Shown in pieces: positions 18,318-28,230 of a stretch of DNA of 64,000 nucleotides. Numbering within the stretch: position 1 is the first letter of the stretch; each line of letters begins with the position of its first letter. The translations under genes were made by a program, and so were the position numbers. The notes beneath the pieces are model-generated. The model had not been told where the DNA came from and ran no database searches. It worked only from the letters and a program-made list of their open reading frames with translations. The DNA comes from Cellvibrio sp. UBA7671 (GTDB lineage: Bacteria > Pseudomonadota > Gammaproteobacteria > Pseudomonadales > Cellvibrionaceae), in NCBI GenBank assembly GCA_002483145.1, contig DLHJ01000016.1:186001-250000 (forward strand). Direction: 5' to 3'.

Positions 18318-19247
18318 ATGTCTTTTGCCGATCGCGACGGCGTTATATGGCTTGATGGTGAACTCATTCCCTGGCGCGATGCCAAGGTTCACGTGTTAAC
18401 CCACACTTTGCATTACGGCATGGGCGTGTTTGAAGGCGTGCGCGCTTACAATAGCTCAACTCTGGGCACCAGTATTTTCCGCTTGCAAGAACACACTGAT
18501 CGTCTGTTCCGCTCAGCGCATATCATGCGCATGAAAATGCCATTCACTAAAGATGTAGTGAATGACGCACACAAACAAGTTGTCCGTGAAAACGGCCTTG
18601 CTGAAGCTTACCTGCGTCCGATGGCATTTTACGGTTCCGAAGGCATGGGGTTACGTGCCGACAATCTGAAAGTGCATATCATGGTTGCTGCCTGGCACTG
18701 GCCTTCGTATATGTCCCCGGAAGCGCGTGATCAAGGTATCCGCATCCGCACCTCCAGCTACACTCGTCATCACGTGAATATTTCCATGTGTAAAGCGAAA
18801 GCCAACGGCCACTACATCAATTCGCTGTTAGCGCTGCAAGAAGCATTGGACAGTGGTTGTGAAGAAGCACTGTTGCTCGATGCCGAAGGTTATGTGGCGG
18901 AAGGCAGTGGCGAGAATTTCTTTTTGGTGCGCGATGGCATTATCTACACACCGGAACTGACTTCTTGCCTCGATGGCATCACCCGCAACACCATTTTCCA
19001 TTTGGCGGCAGATTGCGGTTATACGATCAAAGAAAAACGCATCACGCGCGATGAAGTGTATGTTGCCGACGAAGCATTTTTCACGGGCACAGCAGCAGAA
19101 GTATTGCCGATCCGCGAATTGGATGGTCGTATTATCGGTGAAGGCCGCCGTGGTCCGATCACTACCCGTTTGCAGGATTTGTATTTCAAATCCGTGCGCG
19201 GCGAATTGCCCGCGCACACCAACTGGCTGGCACCGGTTGCAAAATAA
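18318..19247 (+). CDS. ilvE: Branched-chain amino acid aminotransferase
   Basis: IlvE catalyses the last step of Leu, Ile and Val synthesis and the first of their breakdown, with PLP in the cytoplasm. The 309-residue class IV aminotransferase shows HYGMGVFEGVRAY, the PLP-lysine region CKAKANGHYINSLLA near 160, EGSGENFF and the phosphate-binding FFTGTAAEVLPI. The ATG has a TTGGAG ribosome binding site. A terminator follows at 19269. Confidence 0.98.
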   Translation: MSFADRDGVIWLDGELIPWRDAKVHVLTHTLHYGMGVFEGVRAYNSSTLGTSIFRLQEHTDRLFRSAHIMRMKMPFTKDVVNDAHKQVVRENGLAEAYLRPMAFYGSEGMGLRADNLKVHIMVAAWHWPSYMSPEARDQGIRIRTSSYTRHHVNISMCKAKANGHYINSLLALQEALDSGCEEALLLDAEGYVAEGSGENFFLVRDGIIYTPELTSCLDGITRNTIFHLAADCGYTIKEKRITRDEVYVADEAFFTGTAAEVLPIRELDGRIIGEGRRGPITTRLQDLYFKSVRGELPAHTNWLAPVAK

Positions 19248-19268
19248 TTGTCGCTAGACAATTGCCAC

Positions 19269-19297
19269 AACGGAGCCGAATGGCTCCGTTATCGTTT
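19269..19297 (+). terminator. Intrinsic terminator after ilvE
   Basis: AACGGAGCC (19269-19277) pairs with GGCTCCGTT (19282-19290) around a 4-base loop, followed by ATCGTTTTGG and more Ts. It separates glnE-ilvE from the LPS genes. Confidence 0.85.
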
Positions 19298-19354
19298 TGG
19301 TGTTGTGTGTTTTTGTATTAATGATTCTGCGTTACTGTTTCTATTCAAAGTTGC

Positions 19355-20497
19355 ATGGCTGAGCTCTTGTCCATCATTGAATCGCCCACTGCTGAATTGT
19401 CGCCTATGACTGAAATTGCTTTTCCTGCCGAGCTAAAAAAAGTCCAAAAAATTTTGGTGATTGGCCCTGCGTGGATCGGCGATATGATGATGGCGCAAAC
19501 CCTGTTTAAATTACTCAAGCTGCGCAACCCAAAAGTACACATTGATGTGCTTGCCTCGGGGTGGACGCGTCAGTTGCTGGCATGTATGCCAGAAATTCAT
19601 AACGTGATTGATATGCCGCTTGGGCATGGCACCTTTGGTTTGGGCGAGCGGCGCGCATTAGGTAAATCGCTTGCTGGCGAAGGTTACGATCAGGCGATTG
19701 TTTTGCCCAATTCGTTTAAATCTGCTTTTGTTCCATTTTTTGCCAACATTCCGGTGCGCACCGGTTGGCGCGGTGAGCTGCGTTACGGATTATTAAATGA
19801 TGTGCGCGTGCTGGATAAAAAACGTTATCCTTTAATGGTGCAGCGCTACGCGGCATTGGCGCTACCAAAAAATGCAGAGCCGTTACAAAAATTTCCTTTT
19901 CCTGAATTGCGTATTGATAAATCACAGCAACCACAATTATTAACAAAGTTTGCATTGCAGCTTAACCGCCCGCTGTTAATACTTTGCCCCGGTGCCGAGT
20001 ATGGTCCTGCGAAACGCTGGCCAGAGCATTATTTTGCGGAAGTGGTCGATGAAAAAATTCGCGCCGGTTGGCAAGTCTGGTTAATGGGCTCTGCAAAAGA
20101 TCACCCGGTTGCCGATGCCATTCGCAATTTATTATTGGATGACGAGCGCGCGCATTGTTACAACCTTGCCGGTGGCACTAGCCTTGGCGAAGCAATCGAA
20201 TTAATGGCCTGTGCAGACGCAGTATTAAGTAATGATTCGGGGCTGATGCATATCGCTGCTGCATTGCAAAAACCACTCGCGGTGATTTATGGATCTACGT
20301 CACCGGAGCATACGCCGCCGCTAACTGAGCAGGTGAGTATTATCAGCAATCAAATTGAGTGCTCGCCCTGTTTTGAACGTGAATGTCCAAAAGTACATCA
20401 CAAGTGTTTGCGTGAATTGATGCCGCAACAAGTATTGGCCGCGCTCAATGCGCTTATCGCACAACCGGCAATTGTCGCAATGGAAAATCCTGGATGA
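19355..20497 (+). CDS. waaF: ADP-heptose:LPS heptosyltransferase II
   Basis: A GT9-family enzyme that adds the second heptose to the LPS inner core on the cytoplasmic face. Family motifs: ILVIGPAWIGDMMMAQTLFK near the start, LCPGAEYGPAKRWP, NDSGLMHIAAAL and GSTSPEHTPPL. Length 380 is slightly long because of about 30 extra N-terminal residues. A second ATG at 19406 (MTEIAFPAEL) would shorten it; neither start has a strong ribosome binding site. The stop overlaps the next start (ATGA), so translation is coupled. No waaC (heptosyltransferase I) gene lies next to it, unlike in Pseudomonas. Confidence 0.95.
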   Translation: MAELLSIIESPTAELSPMTEIAFPAELKKVQKILVIGPAWIGDMMMAQTLFKLLKLRNPKVHIDVLASGWTRQLLACMPEIHNVIDMPLGHGTFGLGERRALGKSLAGEGYDQAIVLPNSFKSAFVPFFANIPVRTGWRGELRYGLLNDVRVLDKKRYPLMVQRYAALALPKNAEPLQKFPFPELRIDKSQQPQLLTKFALQLNRPLLILCPGAEYGPAKRWPEHYFAEVVDEKIRAGWQVWLMGSAKDHPVADAIRNLLLDDERAHCYNLAGGTSLGEAIELMACADAVLSNDSGLMHIAAALQKPLAVIYGSTSPEHTPPLTEQVSIISNQIECSPCFERECPKVHHKCLRELMPQQVLAALNALIAQPAIVAMENPG

Positions 20498-22488
20498 AAT
20501 TAGCCTTTGCTATTTTTCGCTATTTCCCCTTTGGTGGTTTGCAGCGCGATATGCTGGCAATTGCACAGGCTGCGCAGGCAAGCGGTCATCAAGTCAGTAT
20601 TTTTTGCAGTGATTGGCAAGGCGAAAAAATCCCTGGTATTAATGTTATTGAAATTAAAGGTTCCGGCTTTTTTAATGTTGCCGGTGTGAAACATTTTGTC
20701 GATGCATTCCAGCAGCACTTCCACCGTAATCAATTTGATTTGTTGGTCGGCTTTAACAAAATGCCAGGGCTTGATGTGTATTTTGCAGGTGATAGCTGTT
20801 TTGCGCACAAGGCATATCGTGAGCGCAACTGGTTGTATCGGCTGGCTCCTCGTTCACGTTTGTATCTTGCTTATGAAAAAGCAGTATTCGCTGATACAAG
20901 CGAAACGCAAATTCTTTCATTGGTTGCGAGTGAACAAAAACAATTTGTGCGTTATTACGCTACCCAGCCCGAGCGTTTTCATGCGCTGCCTCCTGGGATT
21001 TCGACAGCGCATCTCGCCTGTAACAACCCTGGCGCAGCGCGCGTTGCGTTGTGCGATGAATTAGGCCTATCGTCCGATACCAAAATTATTTTGTGTCTGG
21101 GTTCCGGGTATAAAACCAAAGCTGTCGATATCAGTATTAATACCTTTGCTGCATTGACAAAAATCATTGCGGATAAAGTCGCGCTGGTGATTGTGGGGAA
21201 GGATGATCCACACAGTTATCGTCAACTTGCCGCGCAGGCAGGGATTGAGCAGCACATATTTTTTTTGGGGCCGCGCAGCCCAGTTGGTGATTTGTTGCAC
21301 TCTGCGGATGCGCTGTTGCATCCAGCACGCAAAGAACTGGCTGGCAATGTGATTTTGGAAGCGATGCTGTGTGGTGTCCCGGTAGTAGCGTCTGATCATT
21401 GCGGTTATGCACATTACGTTGCAGATCAGAAAATGGGGGAATTGATTCCCGCTGATGCCTCACCCATCGCGATTGCACAATTGCTTGCCACAACACTCGC
21501 GGTTGATGTAGATCTGTGGCGCAAGCGCGCTGCATTATTTGCGCAGACCAGCGACGTATTTTCCCGCTCTGCTATTGCTGTCGCAGCGCTGGAAAGAATT
21601 GCTGCTGCGAAAGAGAATCCTGCAGTGCATGCCCTGCAAGCACAAGAATCTGCTGATGCGGTTGTGATCCTGCGCGAAGAATTAAGCGATGCATGGAAAG
21701 GCCAGGATGTGTTTGCGTTAATGGAAGATATGCAGGGCAAAATAGCGCGCGAAATGAAAGATCGCCAGACCCTGCGTTTTGAAATCAATGGTCAGGGTTA
21801 TTATCGCAAATGGCATCGCGGAGTGGGTTGGCGGGAAATCATCAAAAATTATTTGCAGCTTCGTTTACCTGTGTTAGGTGCCACCAATGAATGGCAGGCA
21901 CTGAATAAATTGAGTGCATTGGCGGTCCCCAGCTTGATTCCAGTTGCCTATGGGGTGCGCGGTAAAAATCCGGCACGCCAGCAATCCTTTATCGTGACGC
22001 GCGAGCTGACAGATGTGATCCAGCTGGATCATTTTTTCGAGCAGCATTCAGTAAGCGTTAAGGCCAAGCACCGCATTTTGGCGAGCCTCGCTATTATTAC
22101 CCGTGAGTTTCATGCTGCTGGTATTAATCATCGCGATTTTTATCTCTGCCATTTTATGTTGAATACAAAATTTATTGCAGACCAAAATCTTGCGCCGGAG
22201 ATGTATCTGGTGGACTTGCATCGCGCACAGCTGCGCCCACGCGTGCCTGAGCGCTGGCTGGTGAAAGATTTAGGCGGTCTGTTATTTTCGTCATTGAATT
22301 TGCCTTTTACACGGCGCGATTATTTGCGTTTTATACGCGTGTATTTTGCGCAAGAGTTGCGCACTTTGTTAGTGGAACAAAAACATCGGCTGGAAAAAAT
22401 ATCGGCACGTGCACGTGCTACTTATAAACGCGAATTTGGGCACGAGCCGTTGTTATCGGATCACTTGTTGCCTGATCAAAGGAATTAA
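20494..22488 (+). CDS. WaaG-WaaP fusion: LPS core glycosyltransferase and heptose kinase
   Basis: A 664-residue fusion. Residues 1-375 are a GT4 glycosyltransferase of the WaaG type: FAIFRYFPFGGLQRDML, FNKMPGLDVYFAGDSCF and HPARKELAGNVILEAMLCG. Residues about 395-664 are a WaaP-type LPS core kinase: TLRFEINGQGYYRKWHRG, REIIKNYLQLRLPVLGA, the catalytic HAAGINHRDFYLCHF and the metal-binding YLVDLHRAQ. In E. coli and Pseudomonas these are separate proteins. The reading frame is continuous across the junction and no start or stop remnants are seen there. The enzyme should extend the core with a hexose and phosphorylate heptose. waaF overlaps it by 4 bp and the ligase gene follows after 7 bp. Confidence 0.93.
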   Translation: MKLAFAIFRYFPFGGLQRDMLAIAQAAQASGHQVSIFCSDWQGEKIPGINVIEIKGSGFFNVAGVKHFVDAFQQHFHRNQFDLLVGFNKMPGLDVYFAGDSCFAHKAYRERNWLYRLAPRSRLYLAYEKAVFADTSETQILSLVASEQKQFVRYYATQPERFHALPPGISTAHLACNNPGAARVALCDELGLSSDTKIILCLGSGYKTKAVDISINTFAALTKIIADKVALVIVGKDDPHSYRQLAAQAGIEQHIFFLGPRSPVGDLLHSADALLHPARKELAGNVILEAMLCGVPVVASDHCGYAHYVADQKMGELIPADASPIAIAQLLATTLAVDVDLWRKRAALFAQTSDVFSRSAIAVAALERIAAAKENPAVHALQAQESADAVVILREELSDAWKGQDVFALMEDMQGKIAREMKDRQTLRFEINGQGYYRKWHRGVGWREIIKNYLQLRLPVLGATNEWQALNKLSALAVPSLIPVAYGVRGKNPARQQSFIVTRELTDVIQLDHFFEQHSVSVKAKHRILASLAIITREFHAAGINHRDFYLCHFMLNTKFIADQNLAPEMYLVDLHRAQLRPRVPERWLVKDLGGLLFSSLNLPFTRRDYLRFIRVYFAQELRTLLVEQKHRLEKISARARATYKREFGHEPLLSDHLLPDQRN

Positions 22489-22495
22489 GCGGTTT

Positions 22496-23680
22496 ATGAA
22501 TTTATTCAAGCGCGACTGGCGCGAACAAAAATTATCGAGCTGGGCGTTTGGCGGTCTGTGGGTATTTGTCACCGCCTTTTTATGGTCGCCCTCGCGCGAT
22601 GGAGTGGAGGCTGTTTACGCGCTCGCCTTTTTTATTCCCATCCTGTTGTTATTACCGTGGCGCAAGCCGGAACTGTATCAGTACGGTGGTTGGTTTAGCG
22701 TTTCTGCATTGGCTTATGCAGGTTGGAGTTGCATAACCAGTGTATGGGGCAGCGATGCAGGATTTTTTATTTTGCAGTTTTTGATTCTTGCTGCTTGGCT
22801 GTTAGGGGCAGCGTTGGTAATACACAAAAAATCACTGGATTGGGATAAATTTCTATATTGGTTTTTACTAATCGGCGCGCTAACGGCGACAATTTGCATT
22901 GCGGTATTTTATTGGAGCCATCCACTTGCGGCACGTCTGGAGGGCATCACGCTTGCGCGCGCGCCTACTTTAGTGGGGCAGGTTTATGGTGTGGTGGTGT
23001 TGGTGGGTATTTTGCTGTCCTGGCGCACACCCTGTTTTAAGTGTGCACTCGGTTTATCGCTTGCAACCATTCCCGCTTTGGCGGCGCTGGGTTTGTCCCA
23101 AAGTCGCGGGCCTTTGTTATCGCTTGCTCTGGTGCTGGTAATTGGCCTCGTTTGGTTGCGCCCGGGGCGAAAAATTTTATTGACGCAATCGTGCGCTGCA
23201 TTGCTTGCGCTGGGTGCAGCGCTTTACTTTTTTCCATTGGATCAAGCATTGCTTGGGCGCGGCGCCTCTTTTCGCGATCAAATCTGGTGGGACGTCATTG
23301 CGCAAATGCGTGCGCAGCCGAGCTTGTTCCTATCGGGTATTGGTATGGAGGCGTCAACCGATATTGCGACTGGCATTGGGTCTTATCACCACGCCCACAA
23401 TGCATGGTTGGACATTTTATATCGCACGGGTGTAGTTGGATTGGGTTTGGCCTTGATTCATCTTATGTTGTTATTGTGGTCAGCGCGCCAGCATCGGCAC
23501 TTGGCGCCACTGACACTTTGGTTAGTCTACGGCTGTGGTTGTCTATTTGTTGATTCGCGCAGTTTGTTTTGGGAAATCGATACCAAGTGGTTGCTCTATT
23601 GGGTGCCCGCTGCGTTATTGGCCGCGAGTCTGGTGCGCGAAAACAATTTGCGTGTGAAGCATCCGCGCATAAAACATTAA
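22496..23680 (+). CDS. O-antigen ligase-like (WaaL family) membrane protein
   Basis: A 394-residue polytopic membrane protein with about 10-12 hydrophobic helices and the Wzy_C/WaaL-type large loop: LSQSRGPLLSL, then GRGASFRDQIW and GIGMEASTDIATGIGSYHHAHNAWLDILYRTG. The arginine and the HAHN histidine region are the conserved ligase features. It is expected to transfer polymer from undecaprenyl diphosphate to lipid A-core in the periplasm, or it could be a polymerase. The start at ATG 22496 follows an AAAGGAATT ribosome binding site; the longer frame overlaps the previous gene. The position between the core genes and msbA matches Pseudomonas waaL. Confidence 0.87.
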   Translation: MNLFKRDWREQKLSSWAFGGLWVFVTAFLWSPSRDGVEAVYALAFFIPILLLLPWRKPELYQYGGWFSVSALAYAGWSCITSVWGSDAGFFILQFLILAAWLLGAALVIHKKSLDWDKFLYWFLLIGALTATICIAVFYWSHPLAARLEGITLARAPTLVGQVYGVVVLVGILLSWRTPCFKCALGLSLATIPALAALGLSQSRGPLLSLALVLVIGLVWLRPGRKILLTQSCAALLALGAALYFFPLDQALLGRGASFRDQIWWDVIAQMRAQPSLFLSGIGMEASTDIATGIGSYHHAHNAWLDILYRTGVVGLGLALIHLMLLLWSARQHRHLAPLTLWLVYGCGCLFVDSRSLFWEIDTKWLLYWVPAALLAASLVRENNLRVKHPRIKH

Positions 23681-23698
23681 TCTGATTCTGGATAATTT

Positions 23699-25477
23699 AT
23701 GAATCCTGTACAGAAAGAACATCCTGTGGTGGGCGACACATCGGCCTGGGTTGTTTATAAACGCCTGCTTACTTATGTAAAACCCTATTGGTTGTTATTT
23801 GTAGTTGGCATTGTTGGTTTTGCGCTTTATGGTTATTCGAACAAATTGTTTGTCCACACGCTGGAAAATTTAATCAATGTTATTTCTGAGAATAATCCTG
23901 CCGATCGTTATTTGGTTCCCTTGCAAGTAATGGGCATTACTGTGTTGCGCAGTATCGGCGCATTTCTTGGGGCTTATTATTTATCCAAAATTGCGTTCAG
24001 TGTGATTCACAATTTGCGTACCCAGGTGTTCAACCATATGACGCAATTGCCGAACGCACATTTTGATAAAAGCAGTTCTGGGCATCTCATCTCAGTCATT
24101 ACTTACAATATTAATGGTGTGACGTCAGCGGCGACCGATGCGTTAAAAATTTCCCTCCGCGAAGGGTTAACGGTGATTTTTTTATTCGCAACGCTGATCC
24201 AGATGGATTGGCGGTTGACAATGATTTTTATTGTGATTGCACCGGTGATTGGTTTTCTGGTTTCTGTGGTGGGCAAACGTCTGCGTCGGTTGAGCAACAA
24301 AGTGCAGAATTCTGTGGGAGATATCACCCAAGTTGCAGGTGAGATGATTAACGGTGTGCGTGTAATGCGCAGCTTCGGCGGTGAAGATTATGAGAAGCAA
24401 CGCTTTGAAGCCGCGAGCAGAAAGAATTACCAACAGAATATGAAGATTGTGGTGACATCCGCTGCGAATACACCCTTGATCCAACTGATCGTCGCCGCCG
24501 CTATGGCTGCGTTGATTTTTATCGCGCTTAGTTTTATGGAAATTGCTGATCCAGCAAAATTTGTCGCCTATATGACCGCTGCGGGAATGATGCTTCCATC
24601 CATGCGTCGTTTGGGAGAGGTGGCACCGGCGATATTAAAAGGCGTCGCTGCAGCCGACAGCGTGTTTACCTTGCTTGATACACCGGCCGAAGAAGATCGC
24701 GGTACCCGTAAAATCGAGCGTGTTAAGGGAGAAGTTGAATTAAAAAATGTAACGTTTTGTTATGCCAATCAACCTGCTCCCGCGTTAAATAAAATTAATT
24801 TAACGGTAAATGCCGGTGAAGTAATTGCACTGGTTGGACGCTCGGGAAGCGGTAAATCCACGCTTGTAGGGCTGCTTAACCGTTTTCACGATGTAACCTC
24901 AGGCGACATTTTAATTGACGGTATTTCGGTGCGCGATTACACGCTCGCCAGTTTGCGCGAGCAGATCGCCCTGGTGAACCAGCAAGTGACCTTGTTTAAC
25001 GATACGGTTGCGGGCAATATTGCCTACGGCAGTTTGCAGTCGCGCTCGCTGGACGAGATTCGTCGCGCTGCCGATGCAGCTTACGCTACGGAATTTATCG
25101 AACAATTGCCTGAGGGGTTTAACACGATAATCGGCGAATCGGGAGCGCGTTTATCAGGTGGCCAGCGCCAGCGTCTAGCCATTGCGCGTGCTCTCTTAAA
25201 GGATGCGCCGATCTTAATTCTCGATGAGGCAACATCGGCGTTGGATAATGAGTCTGAGCACTATATCCAGGCGGCGCTCAGCACTGTGATGAAGGGCCGC
25301 ACCACTTTTGTGGTTGCACATCGTTTGTCTACAATTGAGCAGGCTGACCGGATTATTGTGCTGGATCATGGTGAAATACTGGAGCAGGGCACCCATGCGC
25401 AATTGCTGGAGAAAAATGGCCACTACGCCAGGCTCCACGCCAAGCATTTTAATGATGATGAGATCCCCCCTGAATAG
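23699..25477 (+). CDS. msbA: Lipid A export ABC transporter MsbA
   Basis: A 592-residue ABC exporter half-transporter that flips core-lipid A across the inner membrane as a homodimer. Residues 1-330 hold six membrane helices; the nucleotide-binding domain has Walker A GRSGSGKST, signature LSGGQRQRLAIARALL, Walker B ILILDEATSALD and the H-loop VVAHRLST. The cluster context (waaL upstream, hldE downstream) supports MsbA over a generic peptide exporter. Confidence 0.96.
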   Translation: MNPVQKEHPVVGDTSAWVVYKRLLTYVKPYWLLFVVGIVGFALYGYSNKLFVHTLENLINVISENNPADRYLVPLQVMGITVLRSIGAFLGAYYLSKIAFSVIHNLRTQVFNHMTQLPNAHFDKSSSGHLISVITYNINGVTSAATDALKISLREGLTVIFLFATLIQMDWRLTMIFIVIAPVIGFLVSVVGKRLRRLSNKVQNSVGDITQVAGEMINGVRVMRSFGGEDYEKQRFEAASRKNYQQNMKIVVTSAANTPLIQLIVAAAMAALIFIALSFMEIADPAKFVAYMTAAGMMLPSMRRLGEVAPAILKGVAAADSVFTLLDTPAEEDRGTRKIERVKGEVELKNVTFCYANQPAPALNKINLTVNAGEVIALVGRSGSGKSTLVGLLNRFHDVTSGDILIDGISVRDYTLASLREQIALVNQQVTLFNDTVAGNIAYGSLQSRSLDEIRRAADAAYATEFIEQLPEGFNTIIGESGARLSGGQRQRLAIARALLKDAPILILDEATSALDNESEHYIQAALSTVMKGRTTFVVAHRLSTIEQADRIIVLDHGEILEQGTHAQLLEKNGHYARLHAKHFNDDEIPPE

Positions 25478-25561
25478 CCAGGGATCTGATACGCGAGTAA
25501 CGGCAGTAATTGATTATGTTGGGGAAGTGGTATTAATGGATTACAACTATGGGAGTTACTT

Positions 25562-26986
25562 ATGCATCTGACAATGCCCTACTTTGAGCGCGCGCACATA
25601 CTGGTCGTTGGCGACCTTATGCTGGATCGCTATTGGCATGGCACGAGTTCGCGCATATCGCCCGAAGCACCGGTGCCAGTGGTTAAGGTCAACCAAACGG
25701 AAGATCGCCCTGGTGGTGCGGGTAACGTTGCCCTGAACATGGCAGCCTTGGGCTGCGGTGTTTCGCTGATTGGGATTGTCGGCGATGATGAAGCTGGGCA
25801 GATCCTTCATAGCCGTTTACGCGCAGCCAAGATCCATACGAATTTCCAGATTTCGACAACCAAACCGACCATCACAAAACTGCGGGTAGTCAGTCGCCAC
25901 CAACAATTGCTGCGCATGGATTTTGAAGAAAAATTCGATGTCTCGGACAGCTGCGAATTTGTGAGCAAGGTGAAAAACCTGATTAACCGCACTGATGCAC
26001 TGGTGCTATCCGACTATGCCAAAGGCAGTCTGCTCGATTGCCAATCCCTGATTCGTATGGCGCGCGATGCTGGAGTGCCGGTATTGGTTGATCCCAAAGG
26101 CAATGATTTTTCTCGCTACCGTGGCGCTACTATGCTGACGCCCAATTTCCTTGAGTTTGAAGCGGTGGTGGGTAAGTGCACGAGCGAACAGGATATGGTG
26201 GACAAGGGTGAAGCACTGATGCAGGAATTGGATCTGCAGGCGCTGTTGGTCACTCGTGGTGAACAGGGTATGACGCTTTTGCGACATCACCAAACAGAGC
26301 TGCATTTGCCCGCGCGTGCACGCGAAGTGTTTGATGTGACGGGTGCGGGCGATACGGTTATCGCCACTCTTGCTGCTGTTATTGCCTCTGGCCAAACCTT
26401 ACCGGAGGCCACAGCATTGGCCAATTTGGCAGCGGGAATAGTGGTAGGCAAAATGGGCACAGCAACGGTGAGTGCACCGGAGCTGCGCCGCGCTATTATT
26501 GCTGAGCAGGGGGCCGAGCGCGGCGTAGTGACTGAAGAGCAGCTGCTGCTGGCGTTGGAAGATGCCCGTGCCAGCGGCGAGCGCATCGTGTTTACCAACG
26601 GCTGTTTTGACATTATCCATGCGGGGCATGTGGGCTATCTGGAAGAGGCGCGCAAGCAGGGTGATCGGCTGGTATTAGCTGTGAATTCCGATGCATCCAT
26701 CCGTCGCCTGAAAGGCTCTGGTCGCCCCATCAACCCGCTCGACCGCCGTATGGCTGTGCTTGCCGGGCTTGAAGCGGTGGATTGGGTAGTGCCTTTTGAT
26801 GAAGATACCCCTGAACGTTTGCTCCGCCGCGTCAAACCGGATGTGCTGGTAAAAGGCGGCGACTACAGCGAGGATCAAGTCATCGGCAACCAAATCGTGA
26901 AGGCTTACAACGGCTCTGTCAAAGTGCTTAGCTTTTACGACAACTGTTCAACTACCTCAATCGTGAATAAAATTTTGCGCCAATAA
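25562..26986 (+). CDS. hldE: Bifunctional heptose-7-P kinase / heptose-1-P adenylyltransferase
   Basis: HldE makes ADP-heptose precursors for the LPS core used by WaaF. The N-terminal ribokinase-type domain (1-320) has GDLMLDRYWHG, RPGGAGNVALN and FDVTGAGDTVIA; the C-terminal cytidylyltransferase-like domain (about 340-474) has TNGCFDIIHAGHVGYLE with the HxGH motif. Length 474 is normal for the fused enzyme. It closes the LPS block with a strong terminator immediately after. Confidence 0.98.
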   Translation: MHLTMPYFERAHILVVGDLMLDRYWHGTSSRISPEAPVPVVKVNQTEDRPGGAGNVALNMAALGCGVSLIGIVGDDEAGQILHSRLRAAKIHTNFQISTTKPTITKLRVVSRHQQLLRMDFEEKFDVSDSCEFVSKVKNLINRTDALVLSDYAKGSLLDCQSLIRMARDAGVPVLVDPKGNDFSRYRGATMLTPNFLEFEAVVGKCTSEQDMVDKGEALMQELDLQALLVTRGEQGMTLLRHHQTELHLPARAREVFDVTGAGDTVIATLAAVIASGQTLPEATALANLAAGIVVGKMGTATVSAPELRRAIIAEQGAERGVVTEEQLLLALEDARASGERIVFTNGCFDIIHAGHVGYLEEARKQGDRLVLAVNSDASIRRLKGSGRPINPLDRRMAVLAGLEAVDWVVPFDEDTPERLLRRVKPDVLVKGGDYSEDQVIGNQIVKAYNGSVKVLSFYDNCSTTSIVNKILRQ

Positions 26987-27004
26987 CCCCTTTGAATAGC
27001 TTTT

Positions 27005-27042
27005 AAAAAGCCCCGCCAACAAATTAGTTGGCGGGGCTTTTT
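27005..27042. terminator. Strong bidirectional terminator
   Basis: A perfect 16-bp stem: AAAAAGCCCCGCCAAC (27005-27020) with GTTGGCGGGGCTTTTT (27027-27042) and a 6-base loop. A tracts and T tracts flank it on both sides, so it serves hldE (+) and the converging yqhD-like gene (-). Confidence 0.97.
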
Positions 27043-27075
27043 TATGCACGGCCTTTAGTTGCGCGTGCGCCTACT

Positions 27076-28230
27076 TTAAGCCGCTAGTTCCAGGATTTCA
27101 CGCGAGACCTCAGGGGTAATCACACCGTGCTCACCCAGCGCCAGCAGCTCATGTTTAACCAGCATATCCACCAGTTTTGGAATGGAATCGCGGCCGACAC
27201 CGTATCCGCTCAGGGTTGTCGGGGTGCCCATCTGCTCAAAGAAGTTTTTGGTTGCGGCTATGGCCGCATCGATCAGTGCGTCTTCATCGGCGTGGTTAAG
27301 GTTCCATACGCGGCGGCCGTATTGGAGCAGCTTCGCACGTTTTTTGTCGCGCTGGTGTTGCATCACGGCGGGTAAAACGACGGCGAGGGTTTGGGCGTGA
27401 TCTAACCCATGCATGGCGGTAAGTTCATGGCCAATCATATGGGTTGCCCAATCTTGCGGAACGCCAACACCGATTAAACCGTTCAACGCCATAGTCGCCG
27501 CCCACATGACATTGGCGCGCACCGCGTAGTTGGTTGGCTCTTTCAACGAGCGGGGGCCTTCTTCGATCAGTGTCATTAACAGGCCTTCAGCAAAACGGTC
27601 CTGGACTTTGGCATCCACAGGATAAGTCAGGTATTGCTCCATGATATGCACAAAGGCATCGACCGCACCGTTGGCGATTTGGCGCGGCGGGAGGCTATAG
27701 GTCGTGGTTGGGTCGAGGATGGCAAATTGCGGATAGACCAGCGGGCTACCAAAGGAAAGCTTTTCCTGGGTCGCGGCCTTGGTAATCACCGAGTTGCCGT
27801 TGCTTTCGGTACCGGTGGCGGGCAGGGTCAGTACGCAGCCGATTGGCAAGGCGCTGAAGAAGGGTTGGTGTTTGGCCATAATATCCCATGGCTCGCCGTT
27901 GAAATTGACCGCTGCAGCAATCAACTTGGTGCCGTCAATCACACTACCGCCACCAACGGGCAAGAGAAAGTCGATCTTCTCTTTTTTAACCAGCTCCACT
28001 GCTTTCATAAGGGTTTCATAGTGGGGATTGGGTTCTATGCCGCTGAACTCGAACCAGGTTTTACCTTCCAGCGCTTTAACGACCTGATCGTAGACGCCGT
28101 TCTTTTTGATTGAGCCGCCGCCATAAGTGACCAGTATGCGGGCACCTGCGGGGACGAGGTTGGCGATCTCTTTGATTTGGCCCTCACCAAATACAATCTT
28201 GGTGGGGTTGGAAAAAGTGAAATTTTGCAT
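27076..28230 (-). CDS. yqhD: Iron-containing alcohol dehydrogenase / aldehyde reductase (YqhD-like)
   Basis: A 384-residue group III alcohol dehydrogenase. N-terminal FSNPTKIVFGEGQI, the nucleotide-binding GGGSIKKNGVYD and PVGGGSVIDGTK, and the metal-binding HMIGHELTAMHGLDHAQTLA are typical of YqhD/BDH enzymes. YqhD reduces short aldehydes, including lipid-peroxidation products, with NADPH. The ATG at 28230 has GGAGAA 7 bp upstream. It is transcribed alone and converges on the LPS operon terminator. Confidence 0.93.
   Translation of the reverse strand: MQNFTFSNPTKIVFGEGQIKEIANLVPAGARILVTYGGGSIKKNGVYDQVVKALEGKTWFEFSGIEPNPHYETLMKAVELVKKEKIDFLLPVGGGSVIDGTKLIAAAVNFNGEPWDIMAKHQPFFSALPIGCVLTLPATGTESNGNSVITKAATQEKLSFGSPLVYPQFAILDPTTTYSLPPRQIANGAVDAFVHIMEQYLTYPVDAKVQDRFAEGLLMTLIEEGPRSLKEPTNYAVRANVMWAATMALNGLIGVGVPQDWATHMIGHELTAMHGLDHAQTLAVVLPAVMQHQRDKKRAKLLQYGRRVWNLNHADEDALIDAAIAATKNFFEQMGTPTTLSGYGVGRDSIPKLVDMLVKHELLALGEHGVITPEVSREILELAA

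Noticed and set aside
20494-22488. waaG-waaP junction as a frameshift artefact
   Set aside because: The frame is open across the join, the linker reads like protein and both domains are complete, so a true fusion is preferred.
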